Positions 26,518-34,860 of a DNA stretch of 64,000 bases are shown here, in pieces. Every line of letters starts with the position of its first letter. Positions within the stretch are counted from its first letter, which is position 1. A program made the position numbers and the translations under genes. The stretch is taken from the NCBI RefSeq assembly GCF_019805165.1, contig NZ_RWIJ01000102.1, positions 1 through 64,000 on the forward strand, in the 5' to 3' direction. The notes beneath the pieces were generated by a model. It had not been told where the DNA came from and ran no database searches. It was given only the letters and a program-made list of their open reading frames with translations. The DNA comes from Azospirillum sp. 412522. GTDB taxonomy: Bacteria > Pseudomonadota > Alphaproteobacteria > Azospirillales > Azospirillaceae.

Positions 26518-27870
26518 TCAGATCGCCACAAAGCCGTCACCGCCAAACCCGTCATCCTCAGAAGCGTCCCGTGGGTTCAACCTTGCCCGAACGTGCTCCA
26601 CCATCCGATCGGCCGCGAGTTGATAGGTGACCTTGTGACGCTGATGTCGGCGGACGGTGAGAAGAGATCGAAGCTCGTCAGGACGCAGCAGGCGAACATC
26701 CACATCGGCCTCCCTGGCGAGGCCGTTGGCGATGTCCTTGCAGTCCATGCAGACGGGGATCTGTTCGGGGTGGATGCCAAGGTGGCTGAGACGCCCATGC
26801 AGAGTGCGGTCCTTGGAGAAGCGGACAATGTATTTCGGCGGACGCCCGCAGCATGGGCAGGTCCACCCGGCCGGGAGGTCCTGCCATTCTGGCGCCGCCG
26901 CGAGGAATCCCACCACCTCGGCGTCGGTCGGCGTTGGCAGCCTCTGCTGCCCGCTCTTCCGCCAGACATGCAGCGCCTCCTCGCCCCGCTTCGTCGTGCA
27001 CGAGGTGTCGATCAGGTCGAAGTTGGCCCCAGCGTTGAGCCCCATGTTGTCCAGCATGTCACCGGCTTCGGCGTTCACGTCCTCCCTGCCGGGATGCCGC
27101 TCGGGTGACCGCCAGTGAACGCCGCGGGCGAGCAGTGCTACCTGTTCAGAGACGGCCGTCTTGCGGAACTCGAAGGTCTCGAGCTTGCGGCGCTCGGTGA
27201 ACAGCTTCAGAGCGCGCTTTACGTCTACCTTGTGGTGTTGGTTCCGACCGCTGGTGATGAAGTAGCGGATCTCATCCACCGCGAAAGAGAACGCCTCCAT
27301 GAAATCCGGCCCAAGGCGCAGGGCCTCAACCAACGCCACCTTTGCGTCCCGGTCAGCCTTGTTGCAGCTCTCGCAGATTATGACGTTCTCGAAGGCCAAG
27401 AAGGCCTCGTTGAGCGCGCGCATCACGTCCGGCCGCCGGTCCTCGGCATTGTTCCAACGCGGCCCCAACTGCTCCCGGAACGCCCGGTTGATGAAGTTGC
27501 CGAAATGGTCGTGGTGATCGACGACCTTGGCGATGAGCACGCCCGACGCATTCCTGTGCGCGATCGCGTCCTTGCTTCGCCCGCAACACGGACACTTCCA
27601 GTTCGGCTTCAACATGGCCCACCACTGGTTCAACTCGACGCCGGTGGCGTTCAACCGCTTAACCAAGGCCTCGGTGGTGGACGACCAGAAGCCGTCGAAG
27701 TGGTCGATGACGCGGGCCTTGCTAGAGGGCGAGCGAAGCTCCTCGACCTGTTTGCGCAGGTCCTGGCGCTTACATCGAATGTGATCGAGCAGCCCCTGCG
27801 TGGTGGCCGCAATGATCCTCACCCCGTCCTGCTTGATGGTCGCTGCCGACGGCGCCCGGTTCTCCGACAT
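26518..27870 (-). CDS. HNH endonuclease-like protein with second zinc ribbon
   Basis: A 450-residue protein with two Cys-rich units. The first is HNH-like: CPCCGRSK (about 90), VVDHHDHFGNF, then AFENVIICESCNKADRD, which gives CxxC, the DHH motif, the Asn and the second CxxC. The second unit near the C-terminus has CPCCGRPPKYIVRF and VCMDCKDIANG, a structural zinc ribbon lacking the catalytic His. The helical N-terminus may form a coiled coil. ATG at 27870 was chosen because AAGGG lies eight bases upstream. It stands between the helicase and a membrane protein and probably belongs to the local defence genes. Confidence 0.7.
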   Translation of the reverse strand: MSENRAPSAATIKQDGVRIIAATTQGLLDHIRCKRQDLRKQVEELRSPSSKARVIDHFDGFWSSTTEALVKRLNATGVELNQWWAMLKPNWKCPCCGRSKDAIAHRNASGVLIAKVVDHHDHFGNFINRAFREQLGPRWNNAEDRRPDVMRALNEAFLAFENVIICESCNKADRDAKVALVEALRLGPDFMEAFSFAVDEIRYFITSGRNQHHKVDVKRALKLFTERRKLETFEFRKTAVSEQVALLARGVHWRSPERHPGREDVNAEAGDMLDNMGLNAGANFDLIDTSCTTKRGEEALHVWRKSGQQRLPTPTDAEVVGFLAAAPEWQDLPAGWTCPCCGRPPKYIVRFSKDRTLHGRLSHLGIHPEQIPVCMDCKDIANGLAREADVDVRLLRPDELRSLLTVRRHQRHKVTYQLAADRMVEHVRARLNPRDASEDDGFGGDGFVAI

Positions 27871-28119
27871 GCTCATGCCCTTTGAAGCCGAACGCCAAGG
27901 ATACATGCGAAGGATACAACTATGCGAATCGAATTCGCGGATCTCCTACACGCAGCCTTCAAGCCATTTCAGAGTGACTCGCAGAAGCAGCTGGGAAATT
28001 GCCCTCCCGGTTGGCCAGCAACAGCGAGAGTCGCATTGTCTACCGACCAGTGAAGCAGGTAGTGCCTGCCGGTATGCTGGACGCTCTACCCGAAGCGTTA
28101 TGGAGGGCCTGCGGGAATC

Positions 28120-29139
28120 CTATCGCAAAGCCCTAACCTCCTCATAACGCCGATAGTCCGTGGACACCCGGTGCGCGGCTCTGATCTGGTCACGGAGGTT
28201 CTTAAGGTCGCGTTCGGACAAAGACGGATAGCCGACGTCGAGGCGTAGCTTCTCGGTGCCGGTCGCATGCAGGCCGCGGGCATGGCTGGCTACTTCCTCA
28301 AGCAATGCCGCACACCACCGGGCCGGTTCAGCATTCGGCCCGGCGACCCGACCGAGCGACATCGCCAATTGCGCCGCCTCCCACGCCAGCGTGTCGATGT
28401 TCACCTCCCGCGGCTCAGTCGTCAGCGGGTGGTCGGGACCACGCCGAGCCGATATCTCGGCGATCCGCGCGGCCAGCACGTCGGGATTGAACCCAATCCG
28501 CAGTTCCCCGGTCAGCCCGATCGAGCGGCGTGGCCGCCCATTATCGAACCAGACCGCCCCAACCAGCTCGTTGCGGTCGTTGAATCTCATCACCGCGGGC
28601 GCAATGGTGCGCGACGTCAGAACGCCACCGGCGAAGTGAAGAACGTTAGCGCCGTGCCGACCGACCGAGACCTGGCTGAAGTCCTGGCCTTCTGCCCGCA
28701 TCTTGACGGCGTACTCGGGCGACACCGGCCGGACGCCGCCCGGACCGACCTCATAAGCGACCGTCATCGCCTTCGAGCCCCAGGCCCCGGCGTCCAGATC
28801 CGCCCTGGCACGCCCGGCAATGGTCCGGCCGACTTTGCCAAGCAGGCCGCCCAGCTGCTCCTTCAGCGTAGGGAGCGATGAAAGGCCATGCTGGCCCCGA
28901 AAGTCGCGGTGCAGCTTCCGTTCGCGATGTCCGGCAAGCACGCCACGGACCTCTTCAGCGACTAACGCCGCCGGAAACAGGACGAGGGTGGCGGTGGCTG
29001 GCCCGGCTGCCAGCGCGACGGCTCCGACCGCGGTCAGCAGGAGCCCGGCATCACGAACCAGGTACTTCCAGCTGCGGGCGCGGCGGACGGCGTCCTGGTC
29101 GACGTGCGCCTGCTGATGTTGATCATTACCCTGCGTCAT
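28120..29139 (-). CDS. Hypothetical membrane-anchored protein
   Basis: A 339-residue protein. A charged N-terminus is followed by a hydrophobic region with two membrane helices (about 28-65: YLVRDAGLLLTAVGAVALAA and ATATLVLFPAALVAEEV). A large cytoplasmic part without recognised motifs follows. It is divergent from the primase-like gene, sharing the 250-bp region between them, so it may belong to the same replicon module. Confidence 0.6.
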   Translation of the reverse strand: MTQGNDQHQQAHVDQDAVRRARSWKYLVRDAGLLLTAVGAVALAAGPATATLVLFPAALVAEEVRGVLAGHRERKLHRDFRGQHGLSSLPTLKEQLGGLLGKVGRTIAGRARADLDAGAWGSKAMTVAYEVGPGGVRPVSPEYAVKMRAEGQDFSQVSVGRHGANVLHFAGGVLTSRTIAPAVMRFNDRNELVGAVWFDNGRPRRSIGLTGELRIGFNPDVLAARIAEISARRGPDHPLTTEPREVNIDTLAWEAAQLAMSLGRVAGPNAEPARWCAALLEEVASHARGLHATGTEKLRLDVGYPSLSERDLKNLRDQIRAAHRVSTDYRRYEEVRALR

Positions 29140-29234
29140 CGTCCAAGCTCCCGTGCGACCGGCCTGCCGTCAATGTCGGTGCAGGCCATGCAAGGGACGT
29201 GATCGGAACGGGCGGCGTTCGGGGATTCGTCAGC

Positions 29235-29386
29235 CTTGACGCTGCCAGGGTTTTCGCGTGTACAATGAAAAACGCCGCGGTCATCGCCCTGGCAGGGGCT
29301 CGCGCGGCGTCTTTCACTCGTAGGTAGACCCAGCATGACGCGCTTTTCGCGTATGATCAAGGGCTACCGCCGCACTTGGCGGTAGC
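29235..29386 (+). promoter_or_regulatory. Promoter-like sites and hairpins upstream of the primase-like gene
   Basis: TTGACG and TACAAT lie 19 bases apart at 29235-29271, a loose sigma-70 match. A related pattern, TGACGC with TTTTCGCGTATGAT, follows at about 29337-29356. Two stem-loops occur: ACGCCGCG/CGCGGCGT at 29271-29311 and a perfect 9-bp stem GCTACCGCC/GGCGGTAGC at 29363-29386, four bases before the first start codon. The second hairpin would cover the ribosome site, so translation of the replication gene may be controlled by it. Confidence 0.35.
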
Positions 29387-29390
29387 GTAG

Positions 29391-31628
29391 TTGGCCCGGC
29401 GGCTTGAAACCCCAATCAAGCACCGCCGGATACCTTCCACACCCAGTGTTGACATTGTTGAAACAGTCGCCGCCGAGGCGGTCAAGCGTCCCTGCCGCGC
29501 TGTCGAGCGCGTCGCGATCTGCGATCCCGCGGAATGGACCGACGACGTGCTGGTCATGCGGCCGACCGTCGAGCGCTATTTCCCCGGCAAGACGATCACG
29601 TTGAACGAACGCGGCGCGATCGCTGTGCAGCCCTACGGCAGCGCGGTGTTCTTCCGCCCCCTGCTGCTGGCCGTGAGTGATCTCGACAGCCTGCACGCGG
29701 CCTTCGTGCGGGTCGCCGAGGCGGTGGATGGCCCGGGCTTCGTCGTCGCGGGCGACGTGTTCAAGAAGGCCGATCCCCGATCGATCACGCGCCGCAAGAC
29801 TGGACGAAAGGCCGTCAAGCGGAGCGGCAACGTCATCGAGCGCGGTAGGCCACGGGGGCTCCAGGATGCTGGGCGCCGTTGGCTGGTCCTCGATCTGGAC
29901 AAGGTCGCCAACCTGCCCGGCGTGGATCCCCGCCTGTCCCCGGCTGCCACCGTTGCCTACCTGCGCGGCCTGCTGCCGCCGGTGCTCCGGACGGCACGGT
30001 GTTCCTGGCAGTGGTCGTCCACCCTGGCGCTGCGCGACGATCAGGACCGCCCGCTTCCCACCGGTCAGGCACCCCCAACGTTGTCGGCTCACCTGCGCTT
30101 CTGGCTCGACCGTCCATTGACGGAGTCCGAGCGGGCCGCGCTGCTGAAGCGGATTAACGCCCATGTCGTCGCCGAGTTTGCCCAGCGCGGTGCGCCGATG
30201 ACCGCCGGTGCGAAGCCGGTCGATCCAAGGACGGCGATCTACAACCAGCCGATTTACACGGTCCGCCCCCGCTTCGACGACCACCGCCTTGCCGACCCTT
30301 TCCCGAACGCGGTGCGCTTCGGCCTGACAGTCGACGGCAACGACCAGGTGGATGTCGGCGCTCTGCTCGAGGAGCTGCCGATGCCGCTTTCCGCGGCTGC
30401 CCGTGCGCTGACCGAGGAAGAGAAGCAGGCTCGCCGGGAAGCCCGGCGGACCGCGCGGGCGGCGAAGCAGGCCACGACGCAGCCCGCGGCGATTCCCTTC
30501 CCGGCTTCCCTCCGGTCGGGTCGGCTGGCACGTAGTGCGCCGCCCAGCGCACCAAGCAGCGCACCGACCGCGGTCGTGGTGTCGCTGGGAGATGAGCGCC
30601 GGAGCCGACGTGAGCACGAGCTTCAGCAGGCCTATGGTAACGGCACGCAGCGCAGTGTAGCCCGCAACCGCGAACTCTTCCGGTTCCGTGCTCTGCGCGA
30701 CATCGAACGGATCGTCAGCCACCGCCGGGCGACAATCCCTGAGTGGGGCGACGGCGTTCCCGCAGGACTGCGCGATCCCGTGCTGACTGTTGTCGCCTCG
30801 CTGCTGTCCTACACCGAGACGCCGGGTGGTCTGCGCGCGGCCATCGCCGAATTGGCCCAACGCCTCGTGGCGCCGGACTGGTTCGCGGCCGAGTGGGTCA
30901 CCGCGGGTGCCGACCGTGCGATCATCGAACGTGCGCTGATGGCAGCCGAAGGCTTGGGGACCATCTACAGGGGGCGGGGACAGGACCCCCGGTACGACTT
31001 CGGGAAATCCACAATCATCGACCTACTGGACGTCACCGAGGAGGAGATAATCGTTCTCGAGCTTGAGGCTCTGACCACCGAAGCCGTACGTAGCGACCGG
31101 CGCCGTCGGGCAGCGGGACGGCCAACGGCCGAAGAGCGTCATGCCCAGACCGCCGAGGCAACCAAGCCATGGCTGGCGGCGGGTGTCAGCAGGGCGACGT
31201 GGTTTCGCCAGCGCGCGGCAGAACGTGCCATGGAGGTGGCGGCAGATCCCGTGAGACTGCTCGCGACCGTGGATTCTAAAGAGGGACAACGGGAGGGCTG
31301 CGGGAAGCCGGGAGGAGACGCTTCCTTCCCGCCGACGGACGAGATCACGGTCGCCGAACGCGAGTTCGCCGCTGAGAAGAGGGCGGCCGAGGAGGCGGGG
31401 CTCGTTTGGGACGCAGAGAACGCCATCCCATGGGACTCTTCGACGTGGTGGATCCCGGCAGAACGGCTTCCGGCATCCCGCGCTGCCACGGAATCGAACC
31501 GGGCGCGGTCCGCGCGACTTGGACGCGATGGACGTAATGGGCCAGAGGACGGGTCACAGGTGTCCGGTTGTGCTCGTGTGTTCGCCCGATTCAATGCCGG
31601 TCTATCGGCCATGCCAGGCGTCGGCTGA
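29391..31628 (+). CDS. Primase-like replication protein
   Basis: A 745-residue protein. The region about 165-315 resembles the archaeo-eukaryotic primase fold of plasmid and phage replication proteins: WLVLDLDKVANLPG, then CSWQWSSTLALRDD, SAHLRFWLDRPLT and IYNQPIYTVRPRF. The middle is basic and Ala-rich, then a helical region that may be a winged helix. The C-terminus is low complexity. The TTG at 29391 is the first start; the first in-frame ATG is about 55 residues later. It would prime replication of the element or plasmid. The assignment rests on motif pattern only. Confidence 0.5.
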   Translation: MARRLETPIKHRRIPSTPSVDIVETVAAEAVKRPCRAVERVAICDPAEWTDDVLVMRPTVERYFPGKTITLNERGAIAVQPYGSAVFFRPLLLAVSDLDSLHAAFVRVAEAVDGPGFVVAGDVFKKADPRSITRRKTGRKAVKRSGNVIERGRPRGLQDAGRRWLVLDLDKVANLPGVDPRLSPAATVAYLRGLLPPVLRTARCSWQWSSTLALRDDQDRPLPTGQAPPTLSAHLRFWLDRPLTESERAALLKRINAHVVAEFAQRGAPMTAGAKPVDPRTAIYNQPIYTVRPRFDDHRLADPFPNAVRFGLTVDGNDQVDVGALLEELPMPLSAAARALTEEEKQARREARRTARAAKQATTQPAAIPFPASLRSGRLARSAPPSAPSSAPTAVVVSLGDERRSRREHELQQAYGNGTQRSVARNRELFRFRALRDIERIVSHRRATIPEWGDGVPAGLRDPVLTVVASLLSYTETPGGLRAAIAELAQRLVAPDWFAAEWVTAGADRAIIERALMAAEGLGTIYRGRGQDPRYDFGKSTIIDLLDVTEEEIIVLELEALTTEAVRSDRRRRAAGRPTAEERHAQTAEATKPWLAAGVSRATWFRQRAAERAMEVAADPVRLLATVDSKEGQREGCGKPGGDASFPPTDEITVAEREFAAEKRAAEEAGLVWDAENAIPWDSSTWWIPAERLPASRAATESNRARSARLGRDGRNGPEDGSQVSGCARVFARFNAGLSAMPGVG

Positions 31629-31640
31629 CCAGGGCTGAAG

Positions 31641-31775
31641 GCTCATGTCTCCAAGACTCCCCCGGCGGTTCACGGGCCGGTCGGATAGCCGCCGCGCTTC
31701 CAGCGAACTGTCGGGAAGAACCGCGATGCGCAGCGCGGCGTCGAAGCCCTCACCAACGAGGTCTACCGTTTCGTC
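31641..31775 (-). pseudogene. LysR-family regulator fragment
   Basis: The minus strand reads VDLVGEGFDAALRIAVLPDS then SLEARRLSD. This is the conserved DLVAEGFDvAiR..LpdSsLvaRrL block of the LysR effector-binding domain. Only about 40 residues remain, joined directly to an IS1380-like fragment on one side and to the region behind the primase-like gene on the other. Confidence 0.6.
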
Positions 31776-31776
31776 G

Positions 31777-31899
31777 CTTCGCGCGGATCTCCACCAACTT
31801 CTCAGCGATGTTGGTCAGCGGCCAGCTTTCCATCTCTTCCGACAGCGCCAGGGTGCGCTGAAAATTGGACAGGTCGTAGGCCAAGGGGTGAAGCAGTTG
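31777..31899 (-). pseudogene. IS1380-type transposase C-terminal fragment
   Basis: The minus strand reads LLHPLAYDLSNFQRTLALSE then EMESWPLTNIAEKLVEI. This matches the LxaLAYNLaNFLRTL...WSLTtLrEKLiKIgAK block near the end of IS1380-family transposases. It is cut off after EIRAK by the LysR fragment. No terminal repeats were identified. Confidence 0.55.
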
Positions 31900-32012
31900 G
31901 TCTGGCCGGGAGCCGCAGGTGCGCGGCATAGGGGCCGCACGAAATGCTGCTGCACAATGCCCTCTGTTGCCTTGTTGGGTTGTCAATGGCTGCTCTGGCC
32001 ACCGCCCCAGAT

Positions 32013-32768
32013 CTACGTTCCCCCAACCGCCGACGACGCCAGCTTGCGGAATCCCGACAGGACCGCAGCGGCCGCCTCCTCGGCGCTGATGCCCCAGCAT
32101 GCCGCCAGCGCCTCCCGGGCCACGGCGACCTCGCCAGGACCGAGCGGCTTGCCGCCGACCGTGGCAAACGGGCCGTCCGTTTCGGTCAGCACGCGGTCGC
32201 GGGGCATGGCCGCAAGCAGGTCGCGCCCGCGCTTGCCTGTCACCATTGCCGGGCCGACCGAGAACCAGCAACCCATGGCGACGGCGCGCTGGAGTTCGGC
32301 CTTGGTGCCGGAGAACCAGTGCAGCACGGGAACACCGGCGTCGGGGTGGCGGGCCAGCACGTCCAGGACCTCAGTGGCGGCGCGGCGGCTGTGGATGGAA
32401 AGGATGCGCCCGCCTGCTCGGGCCGAGGCGGCCAGGACGTGGTCGAGGACGCTGATCTGCTCCCGCCAGTGCGGTTTGCACTCTGGACTGCCGTCCAAAC
32501 CAATCTCGCCCACATACCGAGTTTCAGGCAGCAGGGCCTCGAACAGAGGCAACTCCCCAATGCGTTCGTGGGCGAGCTGCGGATGCAGGCCGAGCGCCGT
32601 GCGGATGCGATCATGGCCCTTGGCAAGCGCGACCGTTCCACGCCATGCCTTTGGCGTCGTCGTTACCGACAGGATGTAGGCTCCGGACTCCGCGCAGCGG
32701 CGGGCGACGCCAGCGGGGTCCGGGTAAAGGTCGAGGTGGCAGTGGAGGTCGACTGCGGGGGCTCTCAC
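32013..32768 (-). CDS. qatD: QatD, TatD-like nuclease of the Qat defence system
   Basis: A 251-residue TatD-family metal-dependent hydrolase: HCHLD near the N-terminus, GEIGLDG (about 88), SIHSRRA (about 125), HWFSG (about 148) and LTETDGPF (about 193) supply the metal ligands. TatD proteins are 3'-5' DNases. In the Qat system this is the fourth gene and probably the DNA-acting effector. ATG at 32768 overlaps the qatC stop (ATGA). All ligands are present, so it should be active. Confidence 0.9.
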   Translation of the reverse strand: MRAPAVDLHCHLDLYPDPAGVARRCAESGAYILSVTTTPKAWRGTVALAKGHDRIRTALGLHPQLAHERIGELPLFEALLPETRYVGEIGLDGSPECKPHWREQISVLDHVLAASARAGGRILSIHSRRAATEVLDVLARHPDAGVPVLHWFSGTKAELQRAVAMGCWFSVGPAMVTGKRGRDLLAAMPRDRVLTETDGPFATVGGKPLGPGEVAVAREALAACWGISAEEAAAAVLSGFRKLASSAVGGT

Positions 32769-34096
32769 GGGATCAGGCCGAGGCTGGTCAGATAGTCCTC
32801 AACCTCTGCCATGCCGCGCTGGGCGACGTCCAGCAGCGCCTGCCGTTCGGCCATGTCCGTCGGCAGCGGGCCGGTGCGCCCCACCCAGCGTGCGACGTCG
32901 GTCGTCGGAAGCCGCCCAGCGGCCAGCACAAGCGCCATCAAATCGTCGGCCGCCTCCTCTCGAGGCAGGACAGCCACGAGATCCCGGTTGGTCGGCTCGT
33001 AGGGTGTCGGGTCTCGCATCCCGGCGGCATGGAAGGAGGCGCGCCGAATGAGGCAGGGGACACACTTGCCGCACTGTTTGCCCGTCCGCTTCCACTTGCC
33101 GCAGGAGACGGTCTCCCGCGCGATCCGCGCCAACGTCGCCTGGTCGGCGCATCCTCGGAGCATCTCGCCCTTTGTTTTCTTGGCGTAGGGGTTGGTGATC
33201 CGGACCGGCAGGCCGAGCTCGTCAAACAGGCGCTGCACCAGCTCGAGGAAGTGAGGGTGCGTGGTGCGGGTGCTCAGCGCGCCGATGCGCCGGGCTGTCA
33301 GCGGCGGATTGAGCGCGATGAGGCCGTTCTCCGGCACGATAAGGTCGACCGGCTCCCGAGCCACCCCGCGCTGGGCGAGCGTGGCGGCGACCAGCGCGCC
33401 ATAGGCGAGGAAGTTGAAGCTGCGCGTCCGCATCTGGACGTCGTTCAGGTGACCGAGGTCAGACACCGGGTGCGCGTTCGCGGCGAAGCGCGAGACCTTG
33501 GCTGGCAGTCGATCCCAGATCCATTCCTGCTTCTCTGCGTCACCCCGGTAGGAGTGGCTGACCAGGACCGGCCTGCGCCCAGCGGCGAGGAGGTCGAGTG
33601 CGCCGACCGCGCTGTCGAGGCCACCGGAAAACAGGCAGACCCCGTCGTGGCCGTGGAGCTTGGTGCGGGCACCGCGCCGTTGCGGGGGTGGGCGCAGAGG
33701 CCCGTCGGGCAGGAACTCGAGCGTCCAAAGGTCGCCGCTCAGGAAGCGGAGGGCTTCCTCAAGGAGCGGGCGCACCGGCTGCCAGGGGGTCGGATTCTCC
33801 AATGGGATCCGCAGGCGGAGATTGCGGGTCCAGCCGTCGGCAGCCTCCTGCTGGCCTTCGGCCGTCTCGCGGTCGCCGAAGGTGTCGGCAGCGGTCACCG
33901 CCATGGCGACAGTCAGCAGGTCATGGGCGCGCTCTGGAACGCGCGTGCCGAGGCGGCTTACGGCCGTGCGGACCGGGCCGCCGATGGAGGCGGTCCGGCG
34001 GCCCGGCGGCCCGGCCCCGTACATGAGGACCGGGATGATGCCGGGGGCGGCCTGGGGAAGGCGTTGGCCGTCGTGGTGGAAGATGAGATCGGTCAC
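32765..34096 (-). CDS. qatC: QatC, QueC-like protein of the Qat defence system
   Basis: A 443-residue protein of the QueC-like PP-loop ATPase family. The PP-loop is VCLFSGGLDSAVGALDLL (about 120) and the zinc-site Cys cluster is GKQCGKCVPCLIRRASF (about 340). QueC makes 7-cyano-7-deazaguanine in queuosine synthesis; QatC proteins have a longer N-terminal region, also seen here, and their substrate in defence is unknown. The start is GTG at 34096, overlapping the qatB stop (GTGA), with GGGAGG upstream. Confidence 0.9.
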   Translation of the reverse strand: MTDLIFHHDGQRLPQAAPGIIPVLMYGAGPPGRRTASIGGPVRTAVSRLGTRVPERAHDLLTVAMAVTAADTFGDRETAEGQQEAADGWTRNLRLRIPLENPTPWQPVRPLLEEALRFLSGDLWTLEFLPDGPLRPPPQRRGARTKLHGHDGVCLFSGGLDSAVGALDLLAAGRRPVLVSHSYRGDAEKQEWIWDRLPAKVSRFAANAHPVSDLGHLNDVQMRTRSFNFLAYGALVAATLAQRGVAREPVDLIVPENGLIALNPPLTARRIGALSTRTTHPHFLELVQRLFDELGLPVRITNPYAKKTKGEMLRGCADQATLARIARETVSCGKWKRTGKQCGKCVPCLIRRASFHAAGMRDPTPYEPTNRDLVAVLPREEAADDLMALVLAAGRLPTTDVARWVGRTGPLPTDMAERQALLDVAQRGMAEVEDYLTSLGLIP

Positions 34097-34860
34097 TTCT
34101 CGTACGCCTCCCATTCGGCCCAAATGTCCTTGATGGCGTGCAACTGGACATCCCGGACCATTCGGCCGTTCAGCATACGGACGTTCCCGGTCAGCAGCTT
34201 CGCCATGTGCTTGTCGGTGGCGGCGCGCACGAGAACCCTCATCGCCTTCTCAGCTCGGTCGGCCTGCCCAGCGTTCCTTGCCTTCGCGAAGGCGTCACGG
34301 GAGTCCAGAATGACCTGCTCGAAGATGCACTCCGTCAGGTAGGCGATCATCGTCTCGGCGATGATGTCGTCGGTGATGCGGTTGAAGTCGAACTCCTCTT
34401 GGCCCACCAGGGCTTCCGACAGCGCATCGTTCAGCGCGACCCGGATGCGCTCGGCGTCGCCGTTCACGGGGACGAGCGCCTTGACGAGCATCCCGATGGC
34501 GACCTGGGTCGGACGCCCGTTCAGCGTGTCAAGGTCGACATTGGGGAGATTGGGATCCTGGCCGTCGCGCAAAGCGGCCATCGCATCGAACAGGGCGCCA
34601 CCGGCGCTTGCCATCGCGCCAAACCGCCTGGAACCGATGGTCCCGCCGCCGGTGGCCTTGCGGGCGTAGCTGCCTAGCGCCGAGCGCAGCTTGGCGCCGT
34701 CGCTGCCGCCGCCAGACACGAACTGGCCCAGCTGCGTGCGGAACTCACGGAAGCGCTGCCCTTCCGGCTGGAGTTGCGGCGCGTTCGGCTCGCTGTCGGC
34801 CCAGGGCGGCACCAGGGGGGAGTTGCTGCCCGGCCCGCGGCTCGAGGACGACGTACCCAT
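34093..34860 (-). CDS. qatB: QatB, Qat defence system protein
   Basis: A 255-residue protein, Gly/Ser-rich at the N-terminus (TSSSSRGPGSNSPLVPPW). A helical body follows with FREFRTQLGQFVSGGG, LGSYARKATGGGTIGSRRF and ITDDIIAETMIAYLTECIFE, the pattern of QatB. Biochemical role unknown. ATG at 34860 shares a base with the qatA stop (TGATG), and the end overlaps qatC, so all four genes are translationally coupled. Identity comes from family pattern plus position in the complete qatABCD order. Confidence 0.88.
   Translation of the reverse strand: MGTSSSSRGPGSNSPLVPPWADSEPNAPQLQPEGQRFREFRTQLGQFVSGGGSDGAKLRSALGSYARKATGGGTIGSRRFGAMASAGGALFDAMAALRDGQDPNLPNVDLDTLNGRPTQVAIGMLVKALVPVNGDAERIRVALNDALSEALVGQEEFDFNRITDDIIAETMIAYLTECIFEQVILDSRDAFAKARNAGQADRAEKAMRVLVRAATDKHMAKLLTGNVRMLNGRMVRDVQLHAIKDIWAEWEAYEK

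Noticed and set aside
29364..30860. Long minus-strand open frame under the primase-like gene
   Set aside because: Composition is that of an antisense shadow; no motif or ribosome site.
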